Part shown: positions 7,797-15,044 of the stretch, piece after piece
Layout: the number at the start of each line of letters is the position of its first letter
Position numbering within the stretch: the first letter of the stretch is position 1
Source of the DNA: Atopobiaceae bacterium
Lineage (GTDB): Bacteria; Actinomycetota; Coriobacteriia; Coriobacteriales; Atopobiaceae
Direction: 5' to 3'
Assembly: GCA_017510875.1 (NCBI GenBank)
Contig: JAFWLX010000201.1
Location: 1-23,780 of the forward strand
DNA: 23,780 bases
Program-made: the position numbers and the translations under genes
The notes under the pieces: model-generated
Told to the model about the DNA's origin: nothing
Seen by the model: only the letters and a program-made list of their open reading frames with translations
Database searches by the model: none

Positions 7797-10175
7797 GTGG
7801 ACGTCTTTGACCGTTACGCTCCCTTTGTGCAGGACTTCATCTACGAGCACGAGTGGGAGTCGCTTCGCGCCATACAGGTGGCGGCGGGAGAGGCCATCTT
7901 CAATACAGACAGCAACGTGTTGCTCACGGCCTCCACGGCATCGGGCAAGACCGAGGCCGCCTTCTTTCCCATCCTTACGCTCTTTGACGAGGATCCGCCT
8001 GCCACGGTGGGTGCCCTTTATGTTGGCCCGCTTAAGGCGCTTATCAACGACCAATTCATGCGCCTGAACGACCTCTGCGAGCAGGCCCATATTCCCGTTT
8101 GGCATTGGCACGGTGACGTTGCCCAGTCGCATAAGGCACGCCTGCTCAAGCATCCCTCGGGCATCCTGCAGATAACGCCCGAGTCGCTTGAGGCGTTGCT
8201 GCTGCACCGCCACAGCGCCATCGCGCAGCTCTTTGGCGACCTGCGCTTTGTGGTTATCGACGAGGTCCACTCGCTTTTGCGTGGGGATCGCGGAGGGCAA
8301 ACCCTCTGCTGCATCGAGCGCCTGTCGCGATTGGCGGGTGTTAACCCCAGGCGCATTGGCCTTTCTGCCACCATTGGCGATCCGCAGCTTACCGGACGCT
8401 ATCTTTCTGCAGGTACCGGGCGTGATTGCGTGATTCCGCGCATAGAGGCCAAGGGCCAGCGTTGGCGCGTGTCAATGGAGCACTTCTACATCACCGGTCC
8501 CCAGGCGCCCGATCGCGAGCAAAGCAGGTGGGAGCAGGAAGAGCAAGGCGCAGACGAGCCAAGCTACGAGATGCCCCTAGCGCTTGCGCGCGAGCAGGCC
8601 ATACCGCGCAGAGACGACCCTGCGCGCGTTGTCGAGGCAACCAGTGCGGACGATGCTCCCAGTCTTGGTTTGCCCACGCCCGAGACTCCTACCGATGCCG
8701 CTCCCACCTGGGCAGATCCTGGCGTTGGTTACATCTTTGAGCACACGCGCAACCACAAGTGCCTGGTGTTTGTCAACTCGCGCGAGGAGTGCGAGGCGGT
8801 AACCACCACGTTGCGCCAGTACTGCGAGGCCAATCACGAGGACGACCGCTTTCTTATCCACCACGGCAACCTCTCGTCAAGCTTTCGCCTTACGGCCGAG
8901 GACCTTATGCGCGACGAGGACATGCGCCTGACCACGGTGACCACCGCAACGCTCGAGCTAGGCATAGACATTGGACGCCTTGAGCGCGCCTTTCAGATTG
9001 ACGCGCCCTTTACCGTCTCGTCGTTTCTGCAGCGTATGGGCCGCACCGGCAGGCGCGGGCAACCGCCCGAGATGTGGTTTGTCATGCGCGAAGAAGAGCC
9101 CGAGGCGCGCTCGCTGTTGCCCGAGACCATACCGTGGAAGCTGTTGCAAGGCATAGCGCTTGTGCAGCTTTACCTTGAGGAGCGCTGGGTCGAGCCGCCC
9201 AGTCTTGACGGGCTGCCCTTTAGCCTGCTGTATCACCAGACTATGGCAACGCTGGCCTCTTGCGGCGAGCTCTCGCCTGCGACACTGGCGCAGCGTGTGC
9301 TAACCCTCACGCCTTTCCATCGCATAAGCCTGGATGACTATCGCGTGTTGCTGCGCCACCTGCTTGAGCGCGAGCAGATAGAGCGCACCGAGAACGGCGG
9401 GCTCATAGTGGGGCTTGCAGGCGAGCGGATAACCAACAACTTCAAGTTCTACGCCGTGTTTCAAGAGAGCGAGGAATACACGGTACGCAGCGAGTCGCAA
9501 GAGTTGGGGACCGTTGTGCAGCCGCCTCCCGTGGGCGAGCGCATTGCGCTTGCCGGTCATGTGTGGGTGGTAGAAGAGATTGACCAAAAGCGTCACCTTA
9601 TCGAGGCAACCAAGGTAAAAGGCAAGGTACCGGCCTACTTTGGCGAGTGCCCGGGCGATATAAACACGCACATCCTGGAGCGTATGCGTCTGGTGCTGCG
9701 CGAGCAAAAGGACTACCCCTATCTCATGGGCAATGCTCGCGCGCGGCTTGTGCAGGCACGGCACGTGGCCGCCAATGCACACCTTACCGACGAGCCGCTC
9801 ATCAACCTTGGCGGTAAGGTCTGGTGCCTGTTGCCATGGCTGGGGACCTATGCCTTCTTGGCGCTTGAGCGCTTTCTCAAGATTCGCTGCGCCCCGCGGC
9901 TTGGCCTTAAGGGTCTTGACTCCGCGCGGCCCTATTTCATGCAGTTCACCATGCAGGCCGACAAAGAGACGTTCTTCCGCATTCTGCGCGAGGAGGCAGA
10001 GATTCCGCTTGACCCCATGGAGCTGCTCTATCCCCACGAGACGCCCTACTTTGACAAATACGACGAGTTTATCCCCGACGAGCTGGTACGCAAGGGCTTT
10101 GCCTACGGGGTGCTCAACACAGAAGAGATGCTCGCGCGCATACACGAGTGGACGGCACCCCGCCTGAACGCGTAG
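7797..10175 (+). CDS. sngC: DEAD/DEAH-box helicase, Shango SngC-like
   Basis: The gene starts with GTG 7797, six bases after a perfect AGGAGG. The 792-residue protein is a superfamily 2 helicase of the Lhr-like branch. Walker A is ASTASGKT (45-52), motif II is DEVH (155-158), motif III is SAT (190-192), motif V is TATLELGIDIG (383-393) and motif VI is QRMGRTGRRG (412-421). An acidic, Pro/Ala-rich linker (about 235-310) separates the two RecA lobes. The C-terminal 370 residues form an accessory region without a recognised motif. Helicases of this type accompany a TerB-domain protein and a DUF2791-type ATPase in the Shango anti-phage system, and both partners are the next two genes. Here the helicase lies on the opposite strand and converges on them. 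The helicase call is certain; the system call is from gene company. Confidence 0.85.
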   Translation: MDVFDRYAPFVQDFIYEHEWESLRAIQVAAGEAIFNTDSNVLLTASTASGKTEAAFFPILTLFDEDPPATVGALYVGPLKALINDQFMRLNDLCEQAHIPVWHWHGDVAQSHKARLLKHPSGILQITPESLEALLLHRHSAIAQLFGDLRFVVIDEVHSLLRGDRGGQTLCCIERLSRLAGVNPRRIGLSATIGDPQLTGRYLSAGTGRDCVIPRIEAKGQRWRVSMEHFYITGPQAPDREQSRWEQEEQGADEPSYEMPLALAREQAIPRRDDPARVVEATSADDAPSLGLPTPETPTDAAPTWADPGVGYIFEHTRNHKCLVFVNSREECEAVTTTLRQYCEANHEDDRFLIHHGNLSSSFRLTAEDLMRDEDMRLTTVTTATLELGIDIGRLERAFQIDAPFTVSSFLQRMGRTGRRGQPPEMWFVMREEEPEARSLLPETIPWKLLQGIALVQLYLEERWVEPPSLDGLPFSLLYHQTMATLASCGELSPATLAQRVLTLTPFHRISLDDYRVLLRHLLEREQIERTENGGLIVGLAGERITNNFKFYAVFQESEEYTVRSESQELGTVVQPPPVGERIALAGHVWVVEEIDQKRHLIEATKVKGKVPAYFGECPGDINTHILERMRLVLREQKDYPYLMGNARARLVQARHVAANAHLTDEPLINLGGKVWCLLPWLGTYAFLALERFLKIRCAPRLGLKGLDSARPYFMQFTMQADKETFFRILREEAEIPLDPMELLYPHETPYFDKYDEFIPDELVRKGFAYGVLNTEEMLARIHEWTAPRLNA

Positions 10176-10206
10176 GTGGCAGTGCTGCTCACGGGCGGGT
10201 CAGCTA

Positions 10207-10238
10207 GACGGAACACCTTCCCCGGAAGGTGTTCCGTC
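10207..10238. terminator. Hairpin between convergent sngC and sngB
   Basis: GACGGAACACCTTCC (10207-10221) is perfectly complementary to 10224-10238. The 15-bp stem lies in the 94-bp gap between the two convergent stop codons. Neither strand has a T run after it, so it would act as a two-way block to read-through rather than a classic intrinsic terminator. Confidence 0.6.
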
Positions 10239-10269
10239 AGTCACCGACCAAGTCGACTTTGACACGTCG

Positions 10270-11592
10270 CTAGATCTCAAACTCCGCAAACGCGCTGTCC
10301 ATCTGCCCCGCATCTTGCGTCTGCGAGGGTAGCTGTTGCGTGCCCAGCACCTGCTCGACGGTAAGCGAGGGCGTCTGATACAGAATGTCGAGCAGCTCAA
10401 CAAAGTCGCGGATGACCTCGCGTGGCGTAAGGTGGGTGTCGGCACCCACGCGTCCAAACTCCAGCTGCAAGAAGGTGACCAGGTCGTCCTCGCTTATGCT
10501 GCGCGTATAGCCAAAGAGGCCGGCGTGGATGTTGGCCAGCTTCTCGATAAGCACCAGCAGCTCCTCGTAGGTAAGCGGCTGCAGACGAATGACGGGGGCA
10601 AGCAGGTCGGCCAGTCCCTCGCTGGCAAAGCGGCCCTGCGAGAGCCGCGAGCGCAGGGCCTCGTAGCTGTACAGGCCACGTCTGCGGTCCTCAATTGACT
10701 GCGGAGTGCCGCCCATGATGATGCCCAGATAGCGCGCTTTGCCCTGCAGCGTGTCGTTGTACATGGTAAGGATCTTCTCGTAGTTGTACTGACGGCTGAT
10801 GGCGTTGGGGATCTTGTACAGGTTGACCAGCTCGTCTATGCATACGATGAGCCCCTCGTAGCCGGCGCCCTTGAAGAAGCTGGCAAAGAGCTTGAGGTAG
10901 TCGTACCAGTCGTCGTCGGTGATGACGATGTTTACGCCCAGGTCGGCGCGGGCCTCGCTCTTGGTGCGGTACTCGCCGCGAAACCACCTGATGACGTTGG
11001 CCTTTGTCTCGTCGTCGCCCTCAAGGTGCGCCTGCCAGTACAGGGTGAGCAGACGGGCAAAGTCAAAGCCGTGTACCAGCTCTTGCATCTGTTGAATCTG
11101 GCTCATGATGGCCCGCTCAACCTCGGCGGCAAAGGCGGGATCTGTGGGGGCAAGACCGTAGTCCATGCTCACCTGTGCCTGGATGTTAGAGATCCAGCGC
11201 TCAAGCACCAGCGTGAGCGCGCCGCCCTCGGGGCGCGTCTTGGTAGAGAGGTTGCCAATGAGCTCGCGGTATGTGGCAAGCCCTTGGCCCTTGGTGCCGT
11301 GCAGGCGCCGCTCGGGCGAGAGGTCGGCGTCGGCCACCACAAAGTTACGCCCCATGGCATGGTTGCGTATGGTCTGCAGAAGAAAGCTCTTGCCGCTTCC
11401 GTAACGACCCACAAGAAAGCGAAACGACGCTCCGCCCTCGGCCACCAGGTCAAGGTCGTGCAGCAAGGCAGCGATCTCGGCCTCGCGACCCACGGTAATG
11501 TAGGGCAAGCCCACGCGCGGTACCACGCCGCCCTTGAGCGAGTTGATGATTACCGACGCAATGCGGCGTGGAACCTTTTGTTGCTGCGTCAT
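10270..11592 (-). CDS. sngB: DUF2791/BrxD-like P-loop ATPase, Shango SngB-like
   Basis: The 440-residue ATPase has Walker A GRYGSGKS (62-69), a Walker B stretch GLIVCIDEL (247-255) and a following GIIMGGTP (290-297) that fits a sensor strand. The N-terminal pattern (ASVIINSLKGGVVPR, then VGRE at 34-37) is typical of the P-loop family shared with BREX BrxD (DUF2791). The start codon at 11590-11592 overlaps the upstream gene's stop as ATGA, so it is translationally coupled to the TerB-domain gene. In Shango the ATPase is thought to work together with the helicase and the TerB protein against phage; the mechanism is not established by this sequence. It ends before the convergent hairpin at 10207-10238. 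Confidence 0.85.
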   Translation of the reverse strand: MTQQQKVPRRIASVIINSLKGGVVPRVGLPYITVGREAEIAALLHDLDLVAEGGASFRFLVGRYGSGKSFLLQTIRNHAMGRNFVVADADLSPERRLHGTKGQGLATYRELIGNLSTKTRPEGGALTLVLERWISNIQAQVSMDYGLAPTDPAFAAEVERAIMSQIQQMQELVHGFDFARLLTLYWQAHLEGDDETKANVIRWFRGEYRTKSEARADLGVNIVITDDDWYDYLKLFASFFKGAGYEGLIVCIDELVNLYKIPNAISRQYNYEKILTMYNDTLQGKARYLGIIMGGTPQSIEDRRRGLYSYEALRSRLSQGRFASEGLADLLAPVIRLQPLTYEELLVLIEKLANIHAGLFGYTRSISEDDLVTFLQLEFGRVGADTHLTPREVIRDFVELLDILYQTPSLTVEQVLGTQQLPSQTQDAGQMDSAFAEFEI

Positions 11593-13565
11593 GCCTGCAG
11601 CACCTCCCGGATGTCGTCGAGGTAGTCCTCCACTATGACAGGACCGTTGTCGTCAAACTCTATAACGGCATCGCCCACAAGGTCAAACAGCCTGTCGTTG
11701 ATGCTATCAGCCACCACCGACACAAACGGGTCGGTGGGGCCAAGCAGCTGTGCTGCGGGCGTGCCGTCCATGAGGCCTTGGATAAAGCGCAGCTCAAGAG
11801 GGGAGAGGAGCGAGGACTCTGCGGCAGGAGTAGCGGTGTTGTCTGCAGTTTGGTCAGCGTTGGCGTGAGCAATCTGGCTCGTGATGCCTGGGATGTCGTC
11901 TGGCGTTACGGCCTGTGGCTGTGGGGAAGCCTTCTCGCCGTGGCTCTTTGCGCCAACCGCCACATCATGAGCCTCGGGAGACTGGGCTTCAGCTGATACC
12001 GGCTCTGCCACTGCGACCGCGTTAGGCTCCTCTGCACGCTCCTCCTCGGTGAGCAGTGCCTCCTGCGTGAGGGCCGCTGCCGCTCGTATTCCCTTAAGCT
12101 TGCTGCGGTCAATGACAATGCGTCGGCGCTCGGCCTCGGCGCGCTCGGCAAGACGTGTGGCAATGGCATCGCGCACCATCTTCTCCACGTATTTGGGCGC
12201 CGGCTTCTTCTTGAGCGGATAGGGATAGTCAAGCTGTTGGCGCAGCTCGTAGTCTAAGGTGTGCAGCACGGTGCCTAGGTCACGGTTGCGGCCTGTGGGC
12301 ACGCAGGCAAGCCAGTGAGACCATCGGCCATCGGTGCAGGTGTACGTCTCGGTTTTGCCCACGTGCACCACGGTGTCAGGATGAGGCTGCTCCTCAAAGA
12401 AGACAGCCGATCCAAAGGGAGCGTAGTATCTGCGCGCGGCGTAGCCAAAGAGCCCCTCCACAAAGTCGGTCTTGCGGCGCTTGGCGCAGTGGTTGACGAG
12501 CGCGGCAAACACGTCCTGCGCCACGGCTGCCACAAGCTCGGGCTCGGCCTTGGCCATGCGCGAGTCACAGATGTGGTAGGTTGCCGCTGACCCTAGCGCC
12601 TGCAGAAGCTCCTGAGCTGTAGGCATGGTGTCTGACACGGCCTGGTTCTCTATGCGAGGTTCACTTCCCGTTTTGCGCAGCTGTATGTGCTCGGCGCTCA
12701 TGAGCGTGAGCACAGCCTCGGGCAGTTCGGTTTGGCCTAGGCTGAGGTTGGCAAGCTCATCGCTTAGGCCGTGATAGATGGCGTAGTCTCGCGACCATAC
12801 CTGAAGATAGTAGGCAAGATGGTTGCCTGCCTCGGGGTTCGCCTGGGAGTATGCCTGGCCAAAGGCCTTCATGTCGCGCAGACCCTGCTCGCCCGGCGTT
12901 GTGCCAATGCCACAGATCAGCTCATACAGGTAGACATAGGCAAACGAGATGGGCGCCGCCTCAACTTGTCCCTTGCGCAGGCGCGTGCGCCAAGAGAAGT
13001 AGCAGCGCAGCTCGTGGTCCGACATCAAAGCGTAGGTGGGGAAGTACTGCGAGAAATGGCAGGTGCCCTCGTAGTCGTCCTCGTAGTCCTCCATAAGGCG
13101 GGCCTGGCGGTAGAACAGCGAGGCCATGGCGCTGCTGCCATAGGCAAGCCTTGACGGTCTGCCGCCCTTTTCAAGCTCGCGCATTTCGCCGATGCGCTTG
13201 GTAGGACGCCCCTTTCTGGGCTGGTAGTTCCTGAAGTTGTTGGTGCGAGCGACGGATTGCTCTGATGTGTTCTTTTCCGCAATGGGAGTGCTGACATCAA
13301 ACGAAAACTGCGTGCTGGTCGGGCCTTGTTGCTTGACCCCACGGCGGAGGGCTGAGGCCTGCTCACGTAAACGCCGTTGCTCAGCCTCGCGCTGATGCCG
13401 CTCTGCCCTCTCGGTACTGCGTTGCTCCATGCGAGCCTTAAGGTCGCTGCCTCGCTCGATGAGTGGCTGGTCATCATAGGTGCGCGAAGAGAAAGCGGCC
13501 CCCTCGGTAATCCGGCGGTTGCCCAAAAGCTCCTCGATGATTCTATCGATGTCGATATTTGCCAC
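11589..13565 (-). CDS. sngA: TerB_N/TerB_C domain protein, Shango SngA-like
   Basis: The start is GTG 13563-13565, five bases after GAGGAGG. The 658-residue protein has a basic N-terminal region with a charged helix (40-75). Next comes a TerB_N domain at about 145-350, recognised by MSDHELRCYFSWRTRLRKG at 181-199 and YLYELICGIG at 212-221. A TerB_C-type region follows from about 440, broken by an Ala/Glu/Pro-rich linker (about 505-585) and ending in SPLELRFIQGLMDG and a C-terminal acidic segment with DDNGPVIVEDYLDD. TerB-type domains occur in stress and phage-response modules, often as membrane-surface or metal-linked sensors. It is the first gene of the sngA-sngB pair. The domain call is firm; the Shango role is inferred from the trio. 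Confidence 0.83.
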   Translation of the reverse strand: MANIDIDRIIEELLGNRRITEGAAFSSRTYDDQPLIERGSDLKARMEQRSTERAERHQREAEQRRLREQASALRRGVKQQGPTSTQFSFDVSTPIAEKNTSEQSVARTNNFRNYQPRKGRPTKRIGEMRELEKGGRPSRLAYGSSAMASLFYRQARLMEDYEDDYEGTCHFSQYFPTYALMSDHELRCYFSWRTRLRKGQVEAAPISFAYVYLYELICGIGTTPGEQGLRDMKAFGQAYSQANPEAGNHLAYYLQVWSRDYAIYHGLSDELANLSLGQTELPEAVLTLMSAEHIQLRKTGSEPRIENQAVSDTMPTAQELLQALGSAATYHICDSRMAKAEPELVAAVAQDVFAALVNHCAKRRKTDFVEGLFGYAARRYYAPFGSAVFFEEQPHPDTVVHVGKTETYTCTDGRWSHWLACVPTGRNRDLGTVLHTLDYELRQQLDYPYPLKKKPAPKYVEKMVRDAIATRLAERAEAERRRIVIDRSKLKGIRAAAALTQEALLTEEERAEEPNAVAVAEPVSAEAQSPEAHDVAVGAKSHGEKASPQPQAVTPDDIPGITSQIAHANADQTADNTATPAAESSLLSPLELRFIQGLMDGTPAAQLLGPTDPFVSVVADSINDRLFDLVGDAVIEFDDNGPVIVEDYLDDIREVLQA

Positions 13566-13589
13566 GCACGCCTCCTCGCATGAGTTCTC

Positions 13590-13629
13590 ATTGTACCGCG
13601 AAAGAGAACATACGTGCGATGGATGTTCT
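13590..13629 (-). promoter_or_regulatory. Candidate sngAB promoter with dyad operator
   Basis: On the minus strand TACAAT (complement of 13590-13595) is a good -10 about 25 bp before the sngA start. No good -35 is present; in its place lies an inverted repeat, AGAACAT at 13605-13611 and ATGTTCT at 13623-13629, with 11 bp between. A dyad over the -35 region suggests control by a dimeric regulator acting as activator or repressor. No regulator gene is visible next to the trio. Confidence 0.45.
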
Positions 13630-13740
13630 GAGGTTGGCGTTCATGTGGGGCCATAGAAGGAGGTGCTGCGAGTGGTATGGGATAGGTTATGGATTGCTGG
13701 CTGCAGGGCTGCCGACAGGATGAGCACGCATGACCTCGCA

Positions 13741-13770
13741 TTGACTACGATGCCGACGGGTGGGTACAAT
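13741..13770 (+). promoter_or_regulatory. Strong forward promoter of a candidate small RNA
   Basis: TTGACT (13741-13746), an 18-bp spacer and TACAAT (13765-13770) form one of the best sigma-A-type promoters in the window (5/6 and 5/6 to consensus). No gene with a normal ribosome site starts downstream of it before the terminator at 13829-13867. Confidence 0.65.
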
Positions 13771-13776
13771 ATGGCC

Positions 13777-13867
13777 GACGGCCAGCCTAGTCGTTGTAAG
13801 TGGTCGCTAGGCAGCGCCATCTGGTTTAGACCGCCGGTATCGCTACTACCGGCGGTCCTACTTTTTT
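13777..13867 (+). ncRNA. Candidate small RNA of about 90 nt
   Basis: The RNA is bounded by the promoter at 13741-13770 and the intrinsic terminator ending in T6 at 13862-13867. Inside is a first hairpin, GCCTAG 13785-13790 with CTAGGC 13807-13812 and a 16-nt loop, then a short single-stranded stretch, then the terminator stem. No known RNA family is recognised; it is not a tRNA, and it lacks the features I would expect of 6S or a riboswitch. Its 3' end overlaps the end of the 50-codon ORF read from the other strand, so it could act on that transcript as an antisense RNA. A trans-acting regulator of another target is also possible. Confidence 0.5.
13829..13867 (+). terminator. Intrinsic terminator of the small RNA
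   Basis: GACCGCCGGTA (13829-13839) pairs perfectly with 13847-13857 across a 7-nt loop, followed after CTAC by six T (13862-13867). It is a clear plus-strand terminator. On the minus strand the same stem comes immediately after the stop codon of the 50-codon ORF but has no T run. Confidence 0.8.
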
Positions 13868-14010
13868 AGGTGGCGTGGCCTTCTGGGTGCCTCCTTGCCC
13901 TCGTTGTCGTCGTTCTCCCTGCGCTGCCGGAGCAGCTCCAGAAGCGCCTTCGAGGCCTCGAGGAGCCTCGTCAGCAGCCGCAGTGCGGCTAGTGCGATCT
14001 CGTGGTTCAT
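13858..14010 (-). CDS. Small 50-residue amphipathic-helix peptide
   Basis: This short ORF starts at ATG 14008-14010, preceded by GGGAG at a spacing of 7-8 bases, and has a good promoter 70-100 bp upstream. Residues 5-27 are almost all Leu, Ile and Ala with regularly placed Arg, Lys and Glu (for example ALAALRLLTRLLEASKALLE), predicting a strongly amphipathic helix. The tail is highly charged and ends in basic residues. There is no signal peptide, and it is not clearly a transmembrane segment. I recognise no family. The shape (short helix plus charged tail, own promoter, convergent small RNA at its 3' end) is like type I toxins, though most of those are more hydrophobic. A DNA- or protein-binding helper peptide is an alternative. 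Confidence 0.55.
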   Translation of the reverse strand: MNHEIALAALRLLTRLLEASKALLELLRQRRENDDNEGKEAPRRPRHLKK

Positions 14011-14082
14011 GGCAGGTCTCCCTTCTCCTAGAGATGGAGGCGCTGCCCAGCACGCGTGAGGCCGGCCGCCGACCGGACCCCC

Positions 14083-14110
14083 ATCATACACGCGCCCGCG
14101 AAGTTTTCAA
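14083..14110 (-). promoter_or_regulatory. Promoter of the 50-residue small ORF
   Basis: On the minus strand TTGAAA (complement of 14105-14110) and TATGAT (complement of 14083-14088) are spaced 16 bp apart, close to consensus, giving a leader of about 65 nt. The -35 lies inside the first of two direct 11-bp repeats (14102-14112 and 14116-14126), which may be operator boxes. Confidence 0.6.
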
Positions 14111-14126
14111 CATTGAGTTTTCAACA
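14102..14126. repeat. Two direct repeats AGTTTTCAACA, period 14
   Basis: Identical 11-bp copies at 14102-14112 and 14116-14126. The first covers the -35 box of the small-ORF promoter and the second lies just upstream of it, so they look like regulator-binding boxes rather than a random repeat. Confidence 0.6.
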
Positions 14127-14216
14127 CTGCCGGTGCAGCCGGAGAAGCCGCTGCACTAGCGGAGTTTCGGTCGCTTCCGGGTTCTACAAACCATTGCGGT
14201 TCATGGACAGCAACTT

Positions 14217-14242
14217 CGCGTCAGAGCAAACAGACTGACGCG
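14217..14242 (-). other. Hairpin after mazF
   Basis: CGCGTCAG (14217-14224) pairs with CTGACGCG (14235-14242) across a 10-nt loop, 8 bp after the mazF stop. Without a T run it is at best a weak terminator. A second 7-bp stem (14133-14139 with 14150-14156) lies further downstream. Confidence 0.45.
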
Positions 14243-14250
14243 TCCTCGAC

Positions 14251-14583
14251 TTAGCGCAGGTCGTACATCCCCCGGATGATGCCCATGATCTGCCGCATAA
14301 CCTTGTCCGAGGCGTACCCCAACAGCCGATACCCGCGCCTCTCTACGTCGATGGTACGCACCATCTCGACGCAGGCGAACCCATGCAGCCCCGCGTCCCC
14401 AACGGGCACATGCAGGGGATACCCGTTGTCTCTCGTCTGTACCGGCACGACGCCGACCAGCGACGACCTCGCGTTGAAGGCGTAGCCGGTCACTACGATG
14501 GCCGGCCGCCTCTTGGCCGGCTCGTGCCCGACGCTTGGGTTGAAGTCGACCTCGATGATGTCGCCTTGCTCAAGATGGCTCAT
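14251..14583 (-). CDS. mazF: MazF/PemK-type endoribonuclease toxin
   Basis: The 110-residue protein has the MazF layout: GDIIEVDFNPSVGHEPAKRR at 7-26, then RPAIVV, then PVQT near 47-50. The arginine of the KRRP stretch and the threonine in the PVQT loop correspond to active-site positions in characterised MazF proteins. MazF cuts mRNA at short sequence motifs in a ribosome-independent way; the motif recognised here cannot be predicted. The start codon overlaps the antitoxin stop as ATGA (14580-14583), the usual toxin-antitoxin coupling. The length is normal for the family and no damage is seen, so it is probably functional. Confidence 0.93.
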   Translation of the reverse strand: MSHLEQGDIIEVDFNPSVGHEPAKRRPAIVVTGYAFNARSSLVGVVPVQTRDNGYPLHVPVGDAGLHGFACVEMVRTIDVERRGYRLLGYASDKVMRQIMGIIRGMYDLR

Positions 14584-14891
14584 GCGATAACCTCGGCGCC
14601 GACGTCCTCTCCCCAGTCTGCTTCCCGAGGGGCATAGGCTCCCTCGTAGCCGGCAAACAGGTCGTCCATGCTCCTCATGGGCGCATCGGAGAAGGAACGG
14701 TGGTCAGCTACCGGCCTCATCATCAAGTACGCGCCGCGTTCGTCGGATGCTTCCTCGAGCTCGATGATGCTGTCGGAGGCTATGCCCAGGTGATCGCAGA
14801 GGTACTTGGGAATGCGAACCGCGCGCGAAGTTCCCCAGACCTTGAGTCGCGTCTGGTAGGGGGTGTCGTTGCTTTTGATAACGGCTGGCAT
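14580..14891 (-). CDS. mazE: MazE-type antitoxin (AbrB/SpoVT fold)
   Basis: The 103-residue protein has an N-terminal swapped-hairpin DNA-binding domain (about 13-58, with LKVWGTSRAVRIPKYLCDHLG) and a C-terminal acidic toxin-binding tail ending in ADWGEDVGAEVI, which resembles the DWG-x-x-VG-E-I ending of MazE/ChpAI antitoxins. It would bind and block the MazF encoded directly downstream and repress its own promoter. GGAGG lies six bases before the ATG at 14889-14891. The palindromic boxes 19-38 bp upstream are the likely operator. Confidence 0.92.
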   Translation of the reverse strand: MPAVIKSNDTPYQTRLKVWGTSRAVRIPKYLCDHLGIASDSIIELEEASDERGAYLMMRPVADHRSFSDAPMRSMDDLFAGYEGAYAPREADWGEDVGAEVIA

Positions 14892-14909
14892 GTCGCACCT
14901 CCGTTTGGT

Positions 14910-14929
14910 AGATATCTATAAAGATATCT
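14910..14929 (-). promoter_or_regulatory. mazEF operator: two AGATATCT palindromes
   Basis: Two copies of the perfect 8-bp palindrome AGATATCT (14910-14917 and 14922-14929), 12 bp centre to centre, lie just upstream of the mazE ribosome site. They overlap a possible -10 TATAGA with a TTCCAC -35. A second possible promoter (TTGAGA, 16 bp, TAGTAT on the minus strand) lies further upstream. MazE or the MazEF complex typically binds such repeats to autorepress. Confidence 0.65.
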
Positions 14930-15044
14930 TAACACAGGTGGAATACTATTTAGTGGTGGATGGGTCTCAATGGCGCTGCGTCTGCCGCACGCCACATCAA
15001 CGCCAACCCCCACCGTCGCACTCCGTAGCTTTTCTGCTCCATGT

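Noticed and set aside
9300..10145. 281-codon minus-strand frame inside the helicase gene
   Set aside because: Shadow of sngC, which has intact helicase motifs and a perfect ribosome site.
10270..13565. BREX system, because the ATPase resembles BrxD
   Set aside because: No pglZ, brxC, methylase or brxB-like gene is present; the TerB-domain partner and helicase fit Shango better.
13605..13629. LexA (SOS) box before sngA
   Set aside because: The half-sites AGAACAT/ATGTTCT are 11 bp apart, much wider than the CGAAC-N4-GTTCG-type box of Gram-positive LexA.
13777..13867. tRNA gene or riboswitch
   Set aside because: No cloverleaf, T-loop or CCA pattern and no downstream gene in the same direction within riboswitch distance.
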